DNA of 35,807 nucleotides from Desulfurococcales archaeon (GTDB lineage Archaea; Thermoproteota; Thermoprotei_A; Sulfolobales; NBVN01): the NCBI GenBank assembly GCA_015521325.1, contig WAOK01000077.1:1-35807 (forward strand), read 5' to 3'. Each line of letters opens with the position of its first letter. The stretch's first letter is position 1. Under the pieces are notes generated by a model, which saw only the letters and a list, made by a program, of their open reading frames with translations, had not been told where the DNA came from and searched no databases. A program made the translations under genes and the position numbers. Below, piece by piece: positions 23,799 to 32,754 of this stretch.

Positions 23799-25139
23799 TT
23801 GGGCAGGATCGCTGAGGAACTTAGGTCGTACCTAGCGGTGCTCCGGGAGTCGTGGCCCCTGATCATAGCCGAGAGCATAAGTAGCATAGCGTGGCTCGTT
23901 GACACGTTCTTCGTGAGCCTCCTCGGCGACGTAGCTGTTGCCGGGGTGGGCGCCGGGGGCTATGGCTCCTGGTTGCTTGGGGCCTTCAACACGCCTTTCT
24001 ACGTGGGTGTGATGGTTCTTGCTTCCCAAGCGATAGGTGCCAGGTCCCCGGATAAGGCATCGAGGGTGACGGGTGAGTCGCTGACGGCCGCATCACTCCT
24101 CAGCGCGGCGGTTGCGGGGATTGCCTACTTAATAGCGGATGACTTCATGCTTCTCCTCACATCAGACCCGGTAACGGCGGCAACGGCCTCCACATACCTG
24201 AAGGCCCGGGTATGGGGTCTCCCTGGACTAACCGCTTTCCTCGTTCTCGACGCCGCTTACCGGGCGGCCAAGAGGAATAGGGACATACTCTATGCCTCAC
24301 TCATATCCGCTGCGGCCAACGCTGTGCTCGACCCCATACTCATATTCTATGCGGAGCTGGGCGTGGCAGGTGCCGGCATAGCCACAGCCTCCTCGTTCTA
24401 TATGGGCGCCACCGTCCTCATGATTTACCCCAGAAAAAGGCTGGGCTTCAGTCCCTGGCCGAGGGTACCGCGGGGTCATGCACTCCGCTCCCTGGCCTTG
24501 GGGCTCCCGACATTCGCTGAGAGGATACTCATGAATTCAGCCCACGGCTTCTACATAGGGGCCATATCCAGGTGCGGGAGCGAGGCATTAGCGGCCCAGA
24601 CAATAGGCGTGAGGATAGAGTCAATAGCTTTCATGCCTGGCTTCGCCCTAAACACCTATGCCTCGAGCGCCGTCGGCCAGCTGGTTGGTGCCGGGAGGCT
24701 TGAGGAGGCTAAGGAGGAGGGCTGGAGGATCGCTAAGGTGGCCTTCCTCATGATGGCCCTAGCCGGGGCAGCATTAGTGGCTGTCTCCCTGTACGTCCCG
24801 TACCTGTTTGGTGTGAGTGAGGAGGTAGCTCATCTCTCCATGATATATCTCTTGATGGCGGCCGCTTCTGAGCCCTTTCTTGGCCTCGTCTTCGCCTTGA
24901 CCGGAGGCATTAGGGGAGCGGGCAACACGCTGGTGCCGACAGCAATAAACGCCGCGGGAATATACCTCTTCCGCGTCACCCCCTCAGTCCTGGTGGCTGC
25001 CCTCCACCCGTTCAGTGGGGTGGCCTGCCCCGTAGCTATATGGGCGTCGATGGACGCCGACGTTATCGCCAGGTCACTCATTCTGACATTCGTTTACAGG
25101 AGATGGTTAGAGCGCCTAGCTAGGCGATGGGTTTCCTGA
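23799..25139 (+). CDS. MATE family multidrug/cation antiporter
   Basis: The 446-aa protein has about 12 hydrophobic helices in two related halves, with MATE-typical segments: ESISSIAWLVDTFFVSLLGDVAVAGVG in helix 1-2, a second-half counterpart with GVRIESIAFMPGFALNTYASSAVGQLVGAG, and AANAVLDPILIF. It should export organic cations or other amphiphiles using a sodium or proton gradient. The start is TTG 23799, about 45 bases after the ABC ATPase stop, with a TATA-like TTTTTAGG at about 23780, so it may have its own promoter. It overlaps the convergent DUF1616 gene by 20 bases. Confidence 0.88.
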   Translation: MGRIAEELRSYLAVLRESWPLIIAESISSIAWLVDTFFVSLLGDVAVAGVGAGGYGSWLLGAFNTPFYVGVMVLASQAIGARSPDKASRVTGESLTAASLLSAAVAGIAYLIADDFMLLLTSDPVTAATASTYLKARVWGLPGLTAFLVLDAAYRAAKRNRDILYASLISAAANAVLDPILIFYAELGVAGAGIATASSFYMGATVLMIYPRKRLGFSPWPRVPRGHALRSLALGLPTFAERILMNSAHGFYIGAISRCGSEALAAQTIGVRIESIAFMPGFALNTYASSAVGQLVGAGRLEEAKEEGWRIAKVAFLMMALAGAALVAVSLYVPYLFGVSEEVAHLSMIYLLMAAASEPFLGLVFALTGGIRGAGNTLVPTAINAAGIYLFRVTPSVLVAALHPFSGVACPVAIWASMDADVIARSLILTFVYRRWLERLARRWVS

Positions 25140-25626
25140 TTAAGGACCACTTCCTATACGCCGCGGCTAGCCCGATTAGAGTGACGTACACCATGGTCGT
25201 CACAGCCGAGGACACAACGTTAATGCCTGCAGGCGTTAGGTTAAGGACGAGGCCCGTCAGGGAGGTCACGGCGAATGATGAAACGACGGACAGCCCCAGC
25301 CTCTCGAGGTCGTTCAAGGAGTTTTCGCGAGGGAAGAATAACTCCACCGTGACGTAGCCGGGTAGGAAGAACATAATGAACGCGCCGAGGACGAGCCTCA
25401 AGGGTATCGCCCAGGGGAGGAGGAACACTGTCGCCACAGCAAATAAGCCTGTCAATACTGATGCCCAGAACCATAGCGAGTAATCGGGCCTGAGAACGTA
25501 TTCGAGGAAGTCCCTCGGCGGTGACGGATCCTTTATCACTAACTCGCCCGACGCGTACATTCTGTAAGCCCTGAGAACACCGCCTTCACCAAGCCTCCTA
25601 ACGTACTCTTCCAGCGACTCACTCAC
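25120..25626 (-). CDS. DUF1616 membrane-domain protein
   Basis: The 168-aa protein has an N-terminal cytoplasmic stretch of about 45 residues and four membrane helices. The segment PLRLVLGAFIMFFLPGYVTVELFFPRENSLNDLERLGLS matches the DUF1616 signature (PLR..LG....F.PGY.....FP....L...ER). Most DUF1616 proteins continue into an extracellular domain; here the protein stops after the helices and the ectodomain appears to be the separate upstream gene. The start is GTG 25626, overlapping the upstream stop by four bases, with GGAGGTGCC before it. Function of the family is unknown, though it often appears near surface-polymer genes. Confidence 0.75.
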   Translation of the reverse strand: MSESLEEYVRRLGEGGVLRAYRMYASGELVIKDPSPPRDFLEYVLRPDYSLWFWASVLTGLFAVATVFLLPWAIPLRLVLGAFIMFFLPGYVTVELFFPRENSLNDLERLGLSVVSSFAVTSLTGLVLNLTPAGINVVSSAVTTMVYVTLIGLAAAYRKWSLIRKPIA

Positions 25627-26189
25627 GGCAGCGGCACCTCCCTAACCTCGACAGCCAGCGATGCGTACCTCCCGCTATACACCCAGGAACCATCGCTCAA
25701 GTACCACAACTCGAAGACAAGCGCAGCGCGCTGTCCCCCGCTCACGTTACCCGGTATCATGGCGATGACGCGTACCGAGTCATTAGACCAGGAATCAACG
25801 GCATCATATACTGTGCTTATTACTGGGGCACTCGATGGCCTTTCCTCATCCGGCATTGTTGAGTTCCCATAGACGAACCTGTACCTAATCATTAGCATGG
25901 AGGGCTCCCTCCTCCCATTCACTACGATGATGCATAAGGTGAGGTTCTCTCCCGGGAATACCACCTCAGGGTAGTCGCCTAAGACGCACCTCTCGTTAAG
26001 AAGGGCTATGCCGAGGTACTCCTCTGGGCTGTTATATACTTGCCTGATCCCCGAAAACGATGGGACACCGCCCTCAACCGAGTAAATCACTAGGTAGTCC
26101 GTCCTGTAAATCTCTACGGCCGCCACAAGTGAGGCAACAGTCGCTAACGCTACCAGGAACGCCAGAACCTCACCGCTACCTATCTTCAT
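25623..26189 (-). CDS. Single-pass surface protein resembling a detached DUF1616 ectodomain
   Basis: The 188-aa protein has one N-terminal membrane helix (VLAFLVALATVASLVAAV) and an extracellular beta-rich domain. YPEVVFPGENLTLCIIVVNGRREPSMLMIRY resembles the 'YP..v..Ge..tv.v.v.N.e....Y.v.' region of the DUF1616 C-terminal half. It also has several N-glycosylation-type sequons. It overlaps the DUF1616 membrane gene by four bases and the upstream gene by 14 bases. It probably forms a complex with the DUF1616 membrane protein. The assignment rests on the local pattern and on adjacency. Confidence 0.6.
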   Translation of the reverse strand: MKIGSGEVLAFLVALATVASLVAAVEIYRTDYLVIYSVEGGVPSFSGIRQVYNSPEEYLGIALLNERCVLGDYPEVVFPGENLTLCIIVVNGRREPSMLMIRYRFVYGNSTMPDEERPSSAPVISTVYDAVDSWSNDSVRVIAMIPGNVSGGQRAALVFELWYLSDGSWVYSGRYASLAVEVREVPLP

Positions 26190-26595
26190 AGTCTACCACC
26201 CACCTCTTCCTAGAAAGGTACCAGGCCCAGGCACAGACCCGCGGAAGAGCGAAATATGTGATGAGCGGTGTCGCCAAGGTCGAGGCAAGGAGGCCGTACT
26301 TAATCAGTGCAGAAACCGATGCCGCCTCCCCGGATACGTTGCGGAGCTGACTTATCTTAGACTCTAGGCTGTTAAGCACGTTGAGGAGATCCGCATCACT
26401 GATCTCCCCTTTACTCCACGCCGCTAGCGACTTCCCGAGCTCCCTCACGAGGTTCGAAACATCTACCCCAGCCGCGCGAAGTTCGGAAAGTTCCCTGTAG
26501 ATTTTCTCAGCCTTGCCTAGGAGGCCTTCATCCGATAACGCGTGGACGGCGGTGATCATGATCACGGCCAGCAACAGGATCGCCGCAACCCTCAT
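26176..26595 (-). CDS. Small secreted/membrane protein of unknown function
   Basis: I do not recognise this 139-aa protein. It starts with a signal-type helix (AAILLLAVIMITAVHA), has about 70 residues of amphipathic helices in heptad-like pattern (EKIYRELSELRAAG, LLNVLNSLESKISQLRN), then a second membrane helix and a basic cytoplasmic end (LSRKRWVVDYEDR). The layout suggests an extracellular helical hairpin or coiled coil held at both ends by the membrane. It overlaps the next gene by 14 bases and so belongs to the DUF58-DUF1616 operon. Confidence 0.6.
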   Translation of the reverse strand: MRVAAILLLAVIMITAVHALSDEGLLGKAEKIYRELSELRAAGVDVSNLVRELGKSLAAWSKGEISDADLLNVLNSLESKISQLRNVSGEAASVSALIKYGLLASTLATPLITYFALPRVCAWAWYLSRKRWVVDYEDR

Positions 26596-26643
26596 GCAGT
26601 TACCTACCTCATCTACAGAGCTACCGCTACGTGAACATAAAAC

Positions 26644-29139
26644 TCATTCCCCGCCAACGAGCTCGGCCGGCGATGCAATGACGTACCCGCTTGCCTCCAG
26701 TGCCCTAATCAGGAAGTAGCTCCTTAGCTCCGCTGCCTTAGGCCAGAAGATCACGACAGGTCTGGCTGGGTATGCCCCCGCCCTAATGAGCTCCCTCACA
26801 ACCCTCGTCGCCCGTCTTTTCATGATATGCTTAATGACGGCGAGCGGACCCCTGCCGCTGAAGAACTCCAGTCTTCTAGCCGCTTCCAGAGGGTAGTTCC
26901 GTATTACGGGATCGTACCCAAAGCGTAGTTCAGGCATAACCCTGTTGAGTGCCTCGCTTAAGGCTGCGAGGATGCCTGCAACTGGGCCACTGAGTACCAT
27001 GGCCTCTGAGGGCGTTGTGAGAACTAAGTAGGTCGTCAGTCCAACGTCCTTCTGGGCGAGCCTAGTGAGGGTCTCCAGCAGCTTCACCACTACCCTATCG
27101 AGCTCGGTGACGGAGGATGCGCCGATGTCCGCTATGAGCACCGGGCTGGGCCTCGCCGCCGGTGCGGAGCTGCTCCTAAGTTCCGCCTCGTAAGTCTCCT
27201 CATATTCCTTAACGACCAGCCTCCTGTGGGTTAAGGTCTTCTTCCAGTGGATCATCCTCAGGCTGTCGCCGGGGGAGAAGAACCTCACACCCTTGTATGT
27301 GCCGTGCCTTGCCTTGATCCCCGAAAGGATCTCTTCCATGACACGCAACAATGCCTCAGCAAACCCCCTCACCCCGGGCCCAGGAGCATGCCTACCTCTT
27401 CTCTCTTCCCCTGCACGGAACCCTCTCTCAGCGAGCATAGCCTCTGCGGTTGATGCCAGTATAACGCCCCTCTCGGCGGCTAGTGCCACAACCTCAGCCG
27501 CCACGTTCTTGATGAGTCTTACGCCTTCCCTGCCGAGGCCGTACCTCCTCATCGCTTCCCTAGCTGTGACGAGGAACCTCGGTATGGAGGTGAAGGGCAC
27601 TACGTAGGCGCCTAGACTGCGCATCGCCAAACCCCTCGGGCCGAGCGCCACAACCTCGACTGCGACCCTCTGCTTACCTATGTACTTGACTCTCCCACCT
27701 ATCCTTAACCTACCTGTTCTCCCCGATAATGAAATACATGTTGTGGGAGCCTCCTCAGCATAGGCGCAGAACCTCGTGCCTGGCCTGCCCTCAACATCTA
27801 TTATGGCGTCCCATTCCTCACCCAAGTAAGCAAGCCTGGTCCAGTCAGCGAGCTCTGCCGACGCATGCCTAAGTCCCCTCCACTCAGCGATGGATAAGAG
27901 AAGAGAGAAGACTGAGGCTGAGGCCGCTACAGCCAAAGCCCTCTCACTGAAGAAGGCCGCTAACGATGCTGAGATGCCCATGAGAACCGCTGTCCTACCT
28001 GACGGCCCCAGAAAGCCTCCCTCAACCCTTACGGGCTCATAGCTCACCGAGAGCAGGGGGAGGAGCGACGCCGCGACTACGGGAAGGACGAGGGGAGACG
28101 AATGCCAGACAGAAGCGGCTGCTAGGGAGGCGAGGTACGCTGGCCCTACCCACCTAGCAAGCCGTGAAGAAAGGAGTGTTAGGACAGGGGCAGAGGACAT
28201 GATTATAGGTAGGGGATTTTCTGATGTGATGGATGCCACAACCCCAATTAAGAACGAAGCTACTGAAGCGGTCAGTGCGGGCGTTCGTCCCGGACGACCT
28301 TCACCCTTGACTGCTAGGGCCGTTACGGTCGAGACCAGGAGGAATACAATGACAGAGACTACCCTGTCACTAAGCCCGGCTATGAAGGTGAGCAGAGAAA
28401 GCCTAGCGTACTCGAGAGGGTCTATGCTGAGGCCGCCAACATAAACAACCCCTCCTCCTAACCACTCAAGGAATTCGGCGTTATCAGCTGCACCGATTAA
28501 CTCGTTCGTGAATACGCTTGGGGATGAGATGAGGATCAGTGTCCCGTTACTGACTTTCCATCCGAGAATAACGGAGAAAGGCCCCCTACGTTCACCGACA
28601 TTGTAGTATCCATCGCCGCTGGTGTCTGCGTATGAATATGGGGATGTCTCTCCGGTGATGTCCGCCTTCCCGCTATAAACGATGGGGTGGGGTTCCTTAA
28701 CGGCTACTTGGAATGACATATTGCCCACAGCAACTACGACGAGTGGGTACCACCTCATCCCGTACTTCATGACCTCGTCCAGTATGGGCGAGGAATTGTC
28801 GACGTATGCATCGATGCCAAAAGTCGTCAGCAGTTTGAGTGAGTAGGAACTATCATCAAGCACCACTACCGTGGAGCCGCAGGTAAGTAACGAGGTCAGG
28901 CTGGCTGCGTCCCTGGCACTCATCTCATGGGTAAGGGGTACCAGAACGGTCTCTCCGCACCCAACGCCCCGGAGTGTTAGCGTAGACCTGAGGCCGTAGG
29001 CTGTGATGAGGGATGAGTACCCATTCGATAACCTATTCATAGGTGAGTAAGGGACTGAGGAGGGTACGTTCAACACCATCGCCAACACGGACACGAATAT
29101 TGTTAAAGCAATCATGAGGGCGGCCCTACCCCGTACCAT
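26644..29139 (-). CDS. DUF4350-like/multi-helix membrane/DUF58 fusion protein
   Basis: The 831-aa protein begins with a membrane helix. Residues about 30-230 form an extracytoplasmic domain (YSPMNRLSNGYSSLITAYGL, STVVVLDDSS) like DUF4350. Several helices follow at about 235-420, and a cytoplasmic part holds the DUF58 signature VRFFSPGDSLRMIHWKKTLTHRRLVVKEYEE near 620-650 followed by a von Willebrand A-like segment (VLIADIGASS). DUF58 proteins are standard partners of MoxR AAA+ ATPases, and DUF4350 proteins usually sit beside them as separate genes; here they appear fused. The start is ATG 29139 with a strong GGAGGTGCTC site. It is co-directional with MoxR 1 kb upstream. Confidence 0.78.
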   Translation of the reverse strand: MVRGRAALMIALTIFVSVLAMVLNVPSSVPYSPMNRLSNGYSSLITAYGLRSTLTLRGVGCGETVLVPLTHEMSARDAASLTSLLTCGSTVVVLDDSSYSLKLLTTFGIDAYVDNSSPILDEVMKYGMRWYPLVVVAVGNMSFQVAVKEPHPIVYSGKADITGETSPYSYADTSGDGYYNVGERRGPFSVILGWKVSNGTLILISSPSVFTNELIGAADNAEFLEWLGGGVVYVGGLSIDPLEYARLSLLTFIAGLSDRVVSVIVFLLVSTVTALAVKGEGRPGRTPALTASVASFLIGVVASITSENPLPIIMSSAPVLTLLSSRLARWVGPAYLASLAAASVWHSSPLVLPVVAASLLPLLSVSYEPVRVEGGFLGPSGRTAVLMGISASLAAFFSERALAVAASASVFSLLLSIAEWRGLRHASAELADWTRLAYLGEEWDAIIDVEGRPGTRFCAYAEEAPTTCISLSGRTGRLRIGGRVKYIGKQRVAVEVVALGPRGLAMRSLGAYVVPFTSIPRFLVTAREAMRRYGLGREGVRLIKNVAAEVVALAAERGVILASTAEAMLAERGFRAGEERRGRHAPGPGVRGFAEALLRVMEEILSGIKARHGTYKGVRFFSPGDSLRMIHWKKTLTHRRLVVKEYEETYEAELRSSSAPAARPSPVLIADIGASSVTELDRVVVKLLETLTRLAQKDVGLTTYLVLTTPSEAMVLSGPVAGILAALSEALNRVMPELRFGYDPVIRNYPLEAARRLEFFSGRGPLAVIKHIMKRRATRVVRELIRAGAYPARPVVIFWPKAAELRSYFLIRALEASGYVIASPAELVGGE

Positions 29140-29152
29140 TTCAGAGCACCTC

Positions 29153-29407
29153 CTAGGTGATCACCCCTAGGACCTGCGCCACTTTGTAAGCTATGGCTAA
29201 CGAGAATACCGCCGCGAGGATAGTGTCCGCATACCTCATCTCCGCTCTCTCACGCATCTCGCTCCCCGACGACGTCACAAGGAAGTACTCGAGGACAGCT
29301 ACGGCGACGTAGAACACAACATCCCTCACACCGGCGAGCACCAAGGCTGAATTGAGCACGGTATTGGTGAGGGCCAGCGCCAGAAGCTCTTTCTCATACC
29401 TCCTCAA
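29153..29407 (-). CDS. Small membrane protein
   Basis: This 84-aa product has three hydrophobic stretches (ALALTNTVLNSALVLAG, VVFYVAVAVLEYFLV, TILAAVFSLAIAYKVA) and no recognised motif. It starts at TTG 29407, overlapping the preceding stop by three to four bases, and ends 13 bases before the DUF58 fusion gene. Its position makes it part of the MoxR-DUF58 operon. Confidence 0.6.
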   Translation of the reverse strand: MRRYEKELLALALTNTVLNSALVLAGVRDVVFYVAVAVLEYFLVTSSGSEMRERAEMRYADTILAAVFSLAIAYKVAQVLGVIT

Positions 29408-30075
29408 CCCATCCTCACCACCGCAACGTAGGTATCGCCAGTTAGATCCTCCCTAACCAGCACCACCCTACTACCTACGGCCGACGCTGCGTGGGCTAGG
29501 GTAAGGACCCTCATCATCCCGAACGGATAGCGGAGAGAGTCCGCTGCCTCCCTGCGAACTCCGAGGAACTCTATAGTTGCCTCCTCACCCCTAACCTTGA
29601 CAATGACCCTCGAGCTGAGTGAGAGGTGGTTCATGGCAGAGAGGAGCCTCTCAACGACACCGCCAGCGGCCTTCGGCACAACGGTATGGACCACCATCCC
29701 TATGTACGGACCGCTCGATGATAGGCCCACCCCCGGCACTACCTCACTGCAGTCGATCGGGGCCCCCGACACAACGTATAGGGCCTTACCCTCGCTCACT
29801 AGACACGCGGTGGCGACCCACTCAGGCACGAGCCCCATATCCTCAGCCAGCCTCGTCAAGGTTACCTCGGCCGAGGACCGGTACTCCCTTAATGCCTCTG
29901 TAAGGGGTTCCTTGAACGTTGCCCCGAAGACGAGTATGACCAGACCAAGTATCAATGTAGATGCGGATACACCGAGCACGGAAGGGGATCCGAAGAATAT
30001 CGCCCCTAAAGCGAAGAGCTCTGATATAATCACTATGTTAGCGCCGAGCAGCACGTACTTCTCCTTCATGGGCAC
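29404..30075 (-). CDS. Two-helix membrane protein of the MoxR operon, function unknown
   Basis: The 223-aa protein has two N-terminal membrane helices (VLLGANIVIISELFALGAIFF and VSASTLILGLVILVFGATF), then about 160 cytoplasmic residues of mixed alpha/beta character with no motif I recognise. It begins immediately after the MoxR stop. GGAGTGA is six bases before the in-frame ATG 30069, so the true start may be that ATG rather than GTG 30075. It is probably a membrane receptor or regulator for MoxR, by position only. Confidence 0.6.
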   Translation of the reverse strand: MPMKEKYVLLGANIVIISELFALGAIFFGSPSVLGVSASTLILGLVILVFGATFKEPLTEALREYRSSAEVTLTRLAEDMGLVPEWVATACLVSEGKALYVVSGAPIDCSEVVPGVGLSSSGPYIGMVVHTVVPKAAGGVVERLLSAMNHLSLSSRVIVKVRGEEATIEFLGVRREAADSLRYPFGMMRVLTLAHAASAVGSRVVLVREDLTGDTYVAVVRMG

Positions 30076-31074
30076 TCACTCCTTGGGCACGGGAACCCTT
30101 CCGAGAACATCGCGGACTATGTCAGCGGGCGATAAACCCTCGACCTCCCTCTCCTGCTTGAGGATTATTCTATGCGAGAGGACAGGAACAGCCAGTGCCT
30201 TCACGTCGTCTGGTATGACGTAATCCCTCCCCCTTAGGAGGGCTAGCGCCTTAGCCACCCTATAGAGGTATATTGTTCCTCTGTGGCTTGGCCCCATCCT
30301 TACTTCGGGCGCCGCCCTCAAGGCCCTGGCTATGTCAACCAGGTACTTAACGACCCGAGTATCTACGTAGATACCCTTCCCTAGGAAGGTCTGGATAGTG
30401 CTGAACTCCTCCGCCGTCGTGACCTGCTCGACAGAGTCGACGCTGACGGTATATAGCTCGTCAGCCCTCTCAACGATCCTCAACTCGTCGTCAGTGCCTA
30501 CGTACTCCACCCCTATGCTGGCCCAGAACCTGTCCCTCAGGGCTAGGGAAAGCGGGTAAACACCGCCCACCTCCTCCTCGGCAGGTATCTCCGTGGCTAT
30601 CACCCAGAACGGTCTGGGTAGCCTATGCGATACACCATCAACGCTAACCGCCCCCTCAGCCATCGCCTCAAGTAGTGCCGACTGCACCCTAGTAGGGGTT
30701 CTGTTCAGCTCATCAACCATGAGGACGTTGCTGAAGACGGGGCCTTTAATGAAGCGCTTGCTGCCGTCTAGCCCATATATATAGTAGCCGGTGAGGTCAG
30801 TGGGCAGGAGATCCGGGTTCCCTTGAACCCTCCTAAACTCCCCTCCCACAGCCTTGGCGAAGGCCTTAGCCATTAGGGTCTTTGCCGAGCCAGGGGGTCC
30901 CTCAAGCAGTACGTGGCCGCCTGCGGCGAAGACCAGCGCTATAAGCTCTACGGCCGTCCTTACCCCTATCACAACCTTCTCCACGGACCCGATGACCTCC
31001 TTAAGGATGGACCTCGCCTCGTCAAAGTCCATTAGGCCTCTAGTCGTCAACGCATAACCCCTCCACGCACTCAC
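30076..31074 (-). CDS. moxR: MoxR family AAA+ ATPase
   Basis: This 332-aa protein carries Walker A EGPPGSAKT (58-66), Walker B LMVDELNRTP (Asp121/Glu122), the MoxR helix QSALLEAMAEGAVSVDG and the DRF arginine-finger segment. Sensor 1 reads ATEIP where most MoxR proteins have ATQNP, so the usual sensor asparagine is missing. MoxR ATPases act as chaperone-like activators of partner proteins, commonly DUF58/vWA proteins, as encoded downstream. Start is uncertain: GTG 31074, TTG 31050 (eight bases after GGAGGGG) or ATG 31032. A TATA motif at 31099-31110 gives a transcript start near the GTG. Confidence 0.88.
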   Translation of the reverse strand: MSAWRGYALTTRGLMDFDEARSILKEVIGSVEKVVIGVRTAVELIALVFAAGGHVLLEGPPGSAKTLMAKAFAKAVGGEFRRVQGNPDLLPTDLTGYYIYGLDGSKRFIKGPVFSNVLMVDELNRTPTRVQSALLEAMAEGAVSVDGVSHRLPRPFWVIATEIPAEEEVGGVYPLSLALRDRFWASIGVEYVGTDDELRIVERADELYTVSVDSVEQVTTAEEFSTIQTFLGKGIYVDTRVVKYLVDIARALRAAPEVRMGPSHRGTIYLYRVAKALALLRGRDYVIPDDVKALAVPVLSHRIILKQEREVEGLSPADIVRDVLGRVPVPKE

Positions 31075-31091
31075 TGCTTTGATTTAGGTTC

Positions 31092-32726
31092 TCACCCGCT
31101 TTTATTTTTGCTAGTGAAGCGCAGAACCATCCTCAATTTCCCCATACCCGCTCTCGACAAGGCGTTTACTGCTATGAAGGCGGCCGATGCCGCCAGCGAG
31201 GTATTGAGCAGTGTTGCTAGGGTCGATACGTACAGCCTCGGCTCAGTTGGGGAGCCTATTGTGGTGGCGAGCTCGTTTAGGAAGTCCGTTATCTTAGCCG
31301 CTATTGAGAGAGCGTTGCTCCTGGCCGTCATCGCCATGAGGGACACTCTTACGTATGTCTGGGATGTCCTGCCCTCCGCCGTCGTCTCGAGCTTGTAGAC
31401 AGCGTAACCGAGCACGAGGGTCTTGGTGCCCCTAGCAGCAACTATTATGTTCACGGTAGCGTTCCTCGTCTCCACCCAGCTCTCAATTATGGAATACCCC
31501 TGCGCTGTGAGGCAGACCTGCCACCCATGGAACCTGGACGGCGTCTCCGCGATCTCTAGGTAGCCGCTGAACCTCTTACCCGCGTAGCTCACAACGATGC
31601 TCCTGACCGAGAGAGCACCAATCATCTCCCCAACTATGGGGTGAGGGACATCATACAGCACGCTAGCGTTCGTTAGGTTAAGCACTATGGAGGCGGGTGA
31701 CTGCAGGAGCCTCTCGAGAGACACCGTAGGGGTCGTCTCTGCCGTTATCGAGTTAGCCACGTACTCCGCTGTGAAGGGGTAGGCGATCGAGGCGATTAGC
31801 ACGAGAGCGACTGAGAGAACACTGACACCCCTCCTCACAATATTCATGAGCCTCCTCGGTCTGGGTAGCTTAAGGACTATCATCACAGCCGCTGCCGCGG
31901 CGATGGATGCGTAGAGGATTGATGGAAGGCTGTGGAATAAGTCAAGAGCTAGGGAGTAACTGACGTACCGCGTGACTAGGACAACCGACATGAGTCTGAG
32001 CAGGTTCCCGGCGAGAACTATGGTGAGGCCGACTGTGAGCGCCTTAGCTAGGGTAATCAGCTTCCTCTTCCTCACACTGACGGAGCTCATCGCGTGGTAG
32101 ATCAGGAACGGGGTGAGGGAGAGTATGGATAGGATGCTGACTATCCCTGCGCACGTCGGTGCGACATAGAACGTCCTAACCACGCCACCTGCATCGCTTA
32201 TCTTTAGGAGGAGGTACGCCCTAGTCTCTATTAATTCGGCCCCAGTAACGAACGCCGTGAGCTTCGTCGAGAGCACTGTGAGCGGTACGGACATCGAGTA
32301 AACGAACTCTGAAGGAAGGGGGGTGAGGGCGGCTAGCAATAGAAGGGATGAGATACTCGCCAAGAAGGTCTTGAATCTGAAGAGGAGCGACATCATGGCC
32401 CAGCCGAATGCTGCGAGAGATAGGATACCGAGCTGGAGAGCGTAGGGCGGGGACAGCCTGGCTAGGGCGTATAGTGAGAGGGACAGCACCAGGCTTAATG
32501 CCGCCGAGACTGCTGAGTAGGCATTAGGCGAGGATGGCTCCGCATGCTTTAGGATCAGAACAATGAGGAGCCAGAAAACAACGGGGACCAGGACAACGAG
32601 GTATGCATAGTCCTCAGTATTCACTAAGGCGACATAGTCGTAGATGTAGTTTGGGTAGAGCGTGGACGCGACTGAGAGGAGGACAGCGACCAGAACGATT
32701 ACGTGGAGGGGTGACGCCTTCTCCAT
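31092..32726 (-). CDS. Archaeosortase/exosortase family protein fused to EpsI-like ectodomain
   Basis: The 544-aa protein has about eight membrane helices in its first 290 residues, carrying the archaeosortase catalytic set: Cys192 in APTCAGIVS, Arg244 in GNLLRLM and His265 in LFHSLPS. These match the C-SG, N-LR and H---G positions of the family of membrane transpeptidases that cleave C-terminal sorting signals. After helix VLSVALVLIASIAYPF come about 200 extracellular residues (to about 510) with HGWQVCL, reminiscent of the EpsI domain that accompanies exosortases, and a final helix. The start is ATG 32726. It lies upstream of the MoxR-DUF58 run on the same strand (17-base gap). Confidence 0.8.
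   Translation of the reverse strand: MEKASPLHVIVLVAVLLSVASTLYPNYIYDYVALVNTEDYAYLVVLVPVVFWLLIVLILKHAEPSSPNAYSAVSAALSLVLSLSLYALARLSPPYALQLGILSLAAFGWAMMSLLFRFKTFLASISSLLLLAALTPLPSEFVYSMSVPLTVLSTKLTAFVTGAELIETRAYLLLKISDAGGVVRTFYVAPTCAGIVSILSILSLTPFLIYHAMSSVSVRKRKLITLAKALTVGLTIVLAGNLLRLMSVVLVTRYVSYSLALDLFHSLPSILYASIAAAAAVMIVLKLPRPRRLMNIVRRGVSVLSVALVLIASIAYPFTAEYVANSITAETTPTVSLERLLQSPASIVLNLTNASVLYDVPHPIVGEMIGALSVRSIVVSYAGKRFSGYLEIAETPSRFHGWQVCLTAQGYSIIESWVETRNATVNIIVAARGTKTLVLGYAVYKLETTAEGRTSQTYVRVSLMAMTARSNALSIAAKITDFLNELATTIGSPTEPRLYVSTLATLLNTSLAASAAFIAVNALSRAGMGKLRMVLRFTSKNKSG
31099..31110 (-). promoter_or_regulatory. TATA box for the MoxR operon
   Basis: CAAAAATAAAAG on the minus strand lies inside the last codons of the archaeosortase gene, with an expected start site near 31079. 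It would let the MoxR operon be transcribed independently of the archaeosortase. Confidence 0.4.
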
Positions 32727-32754
32727 GGTCGCATCATCTCTCTGTAAGCTAGGG

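Noticed and set aside
29597-30223. 208-aa plus-strand ORF
   Set aside because: Overlaps the antisense of two coupled genes and is Ser/Thr/Pro-rich like other shadows.
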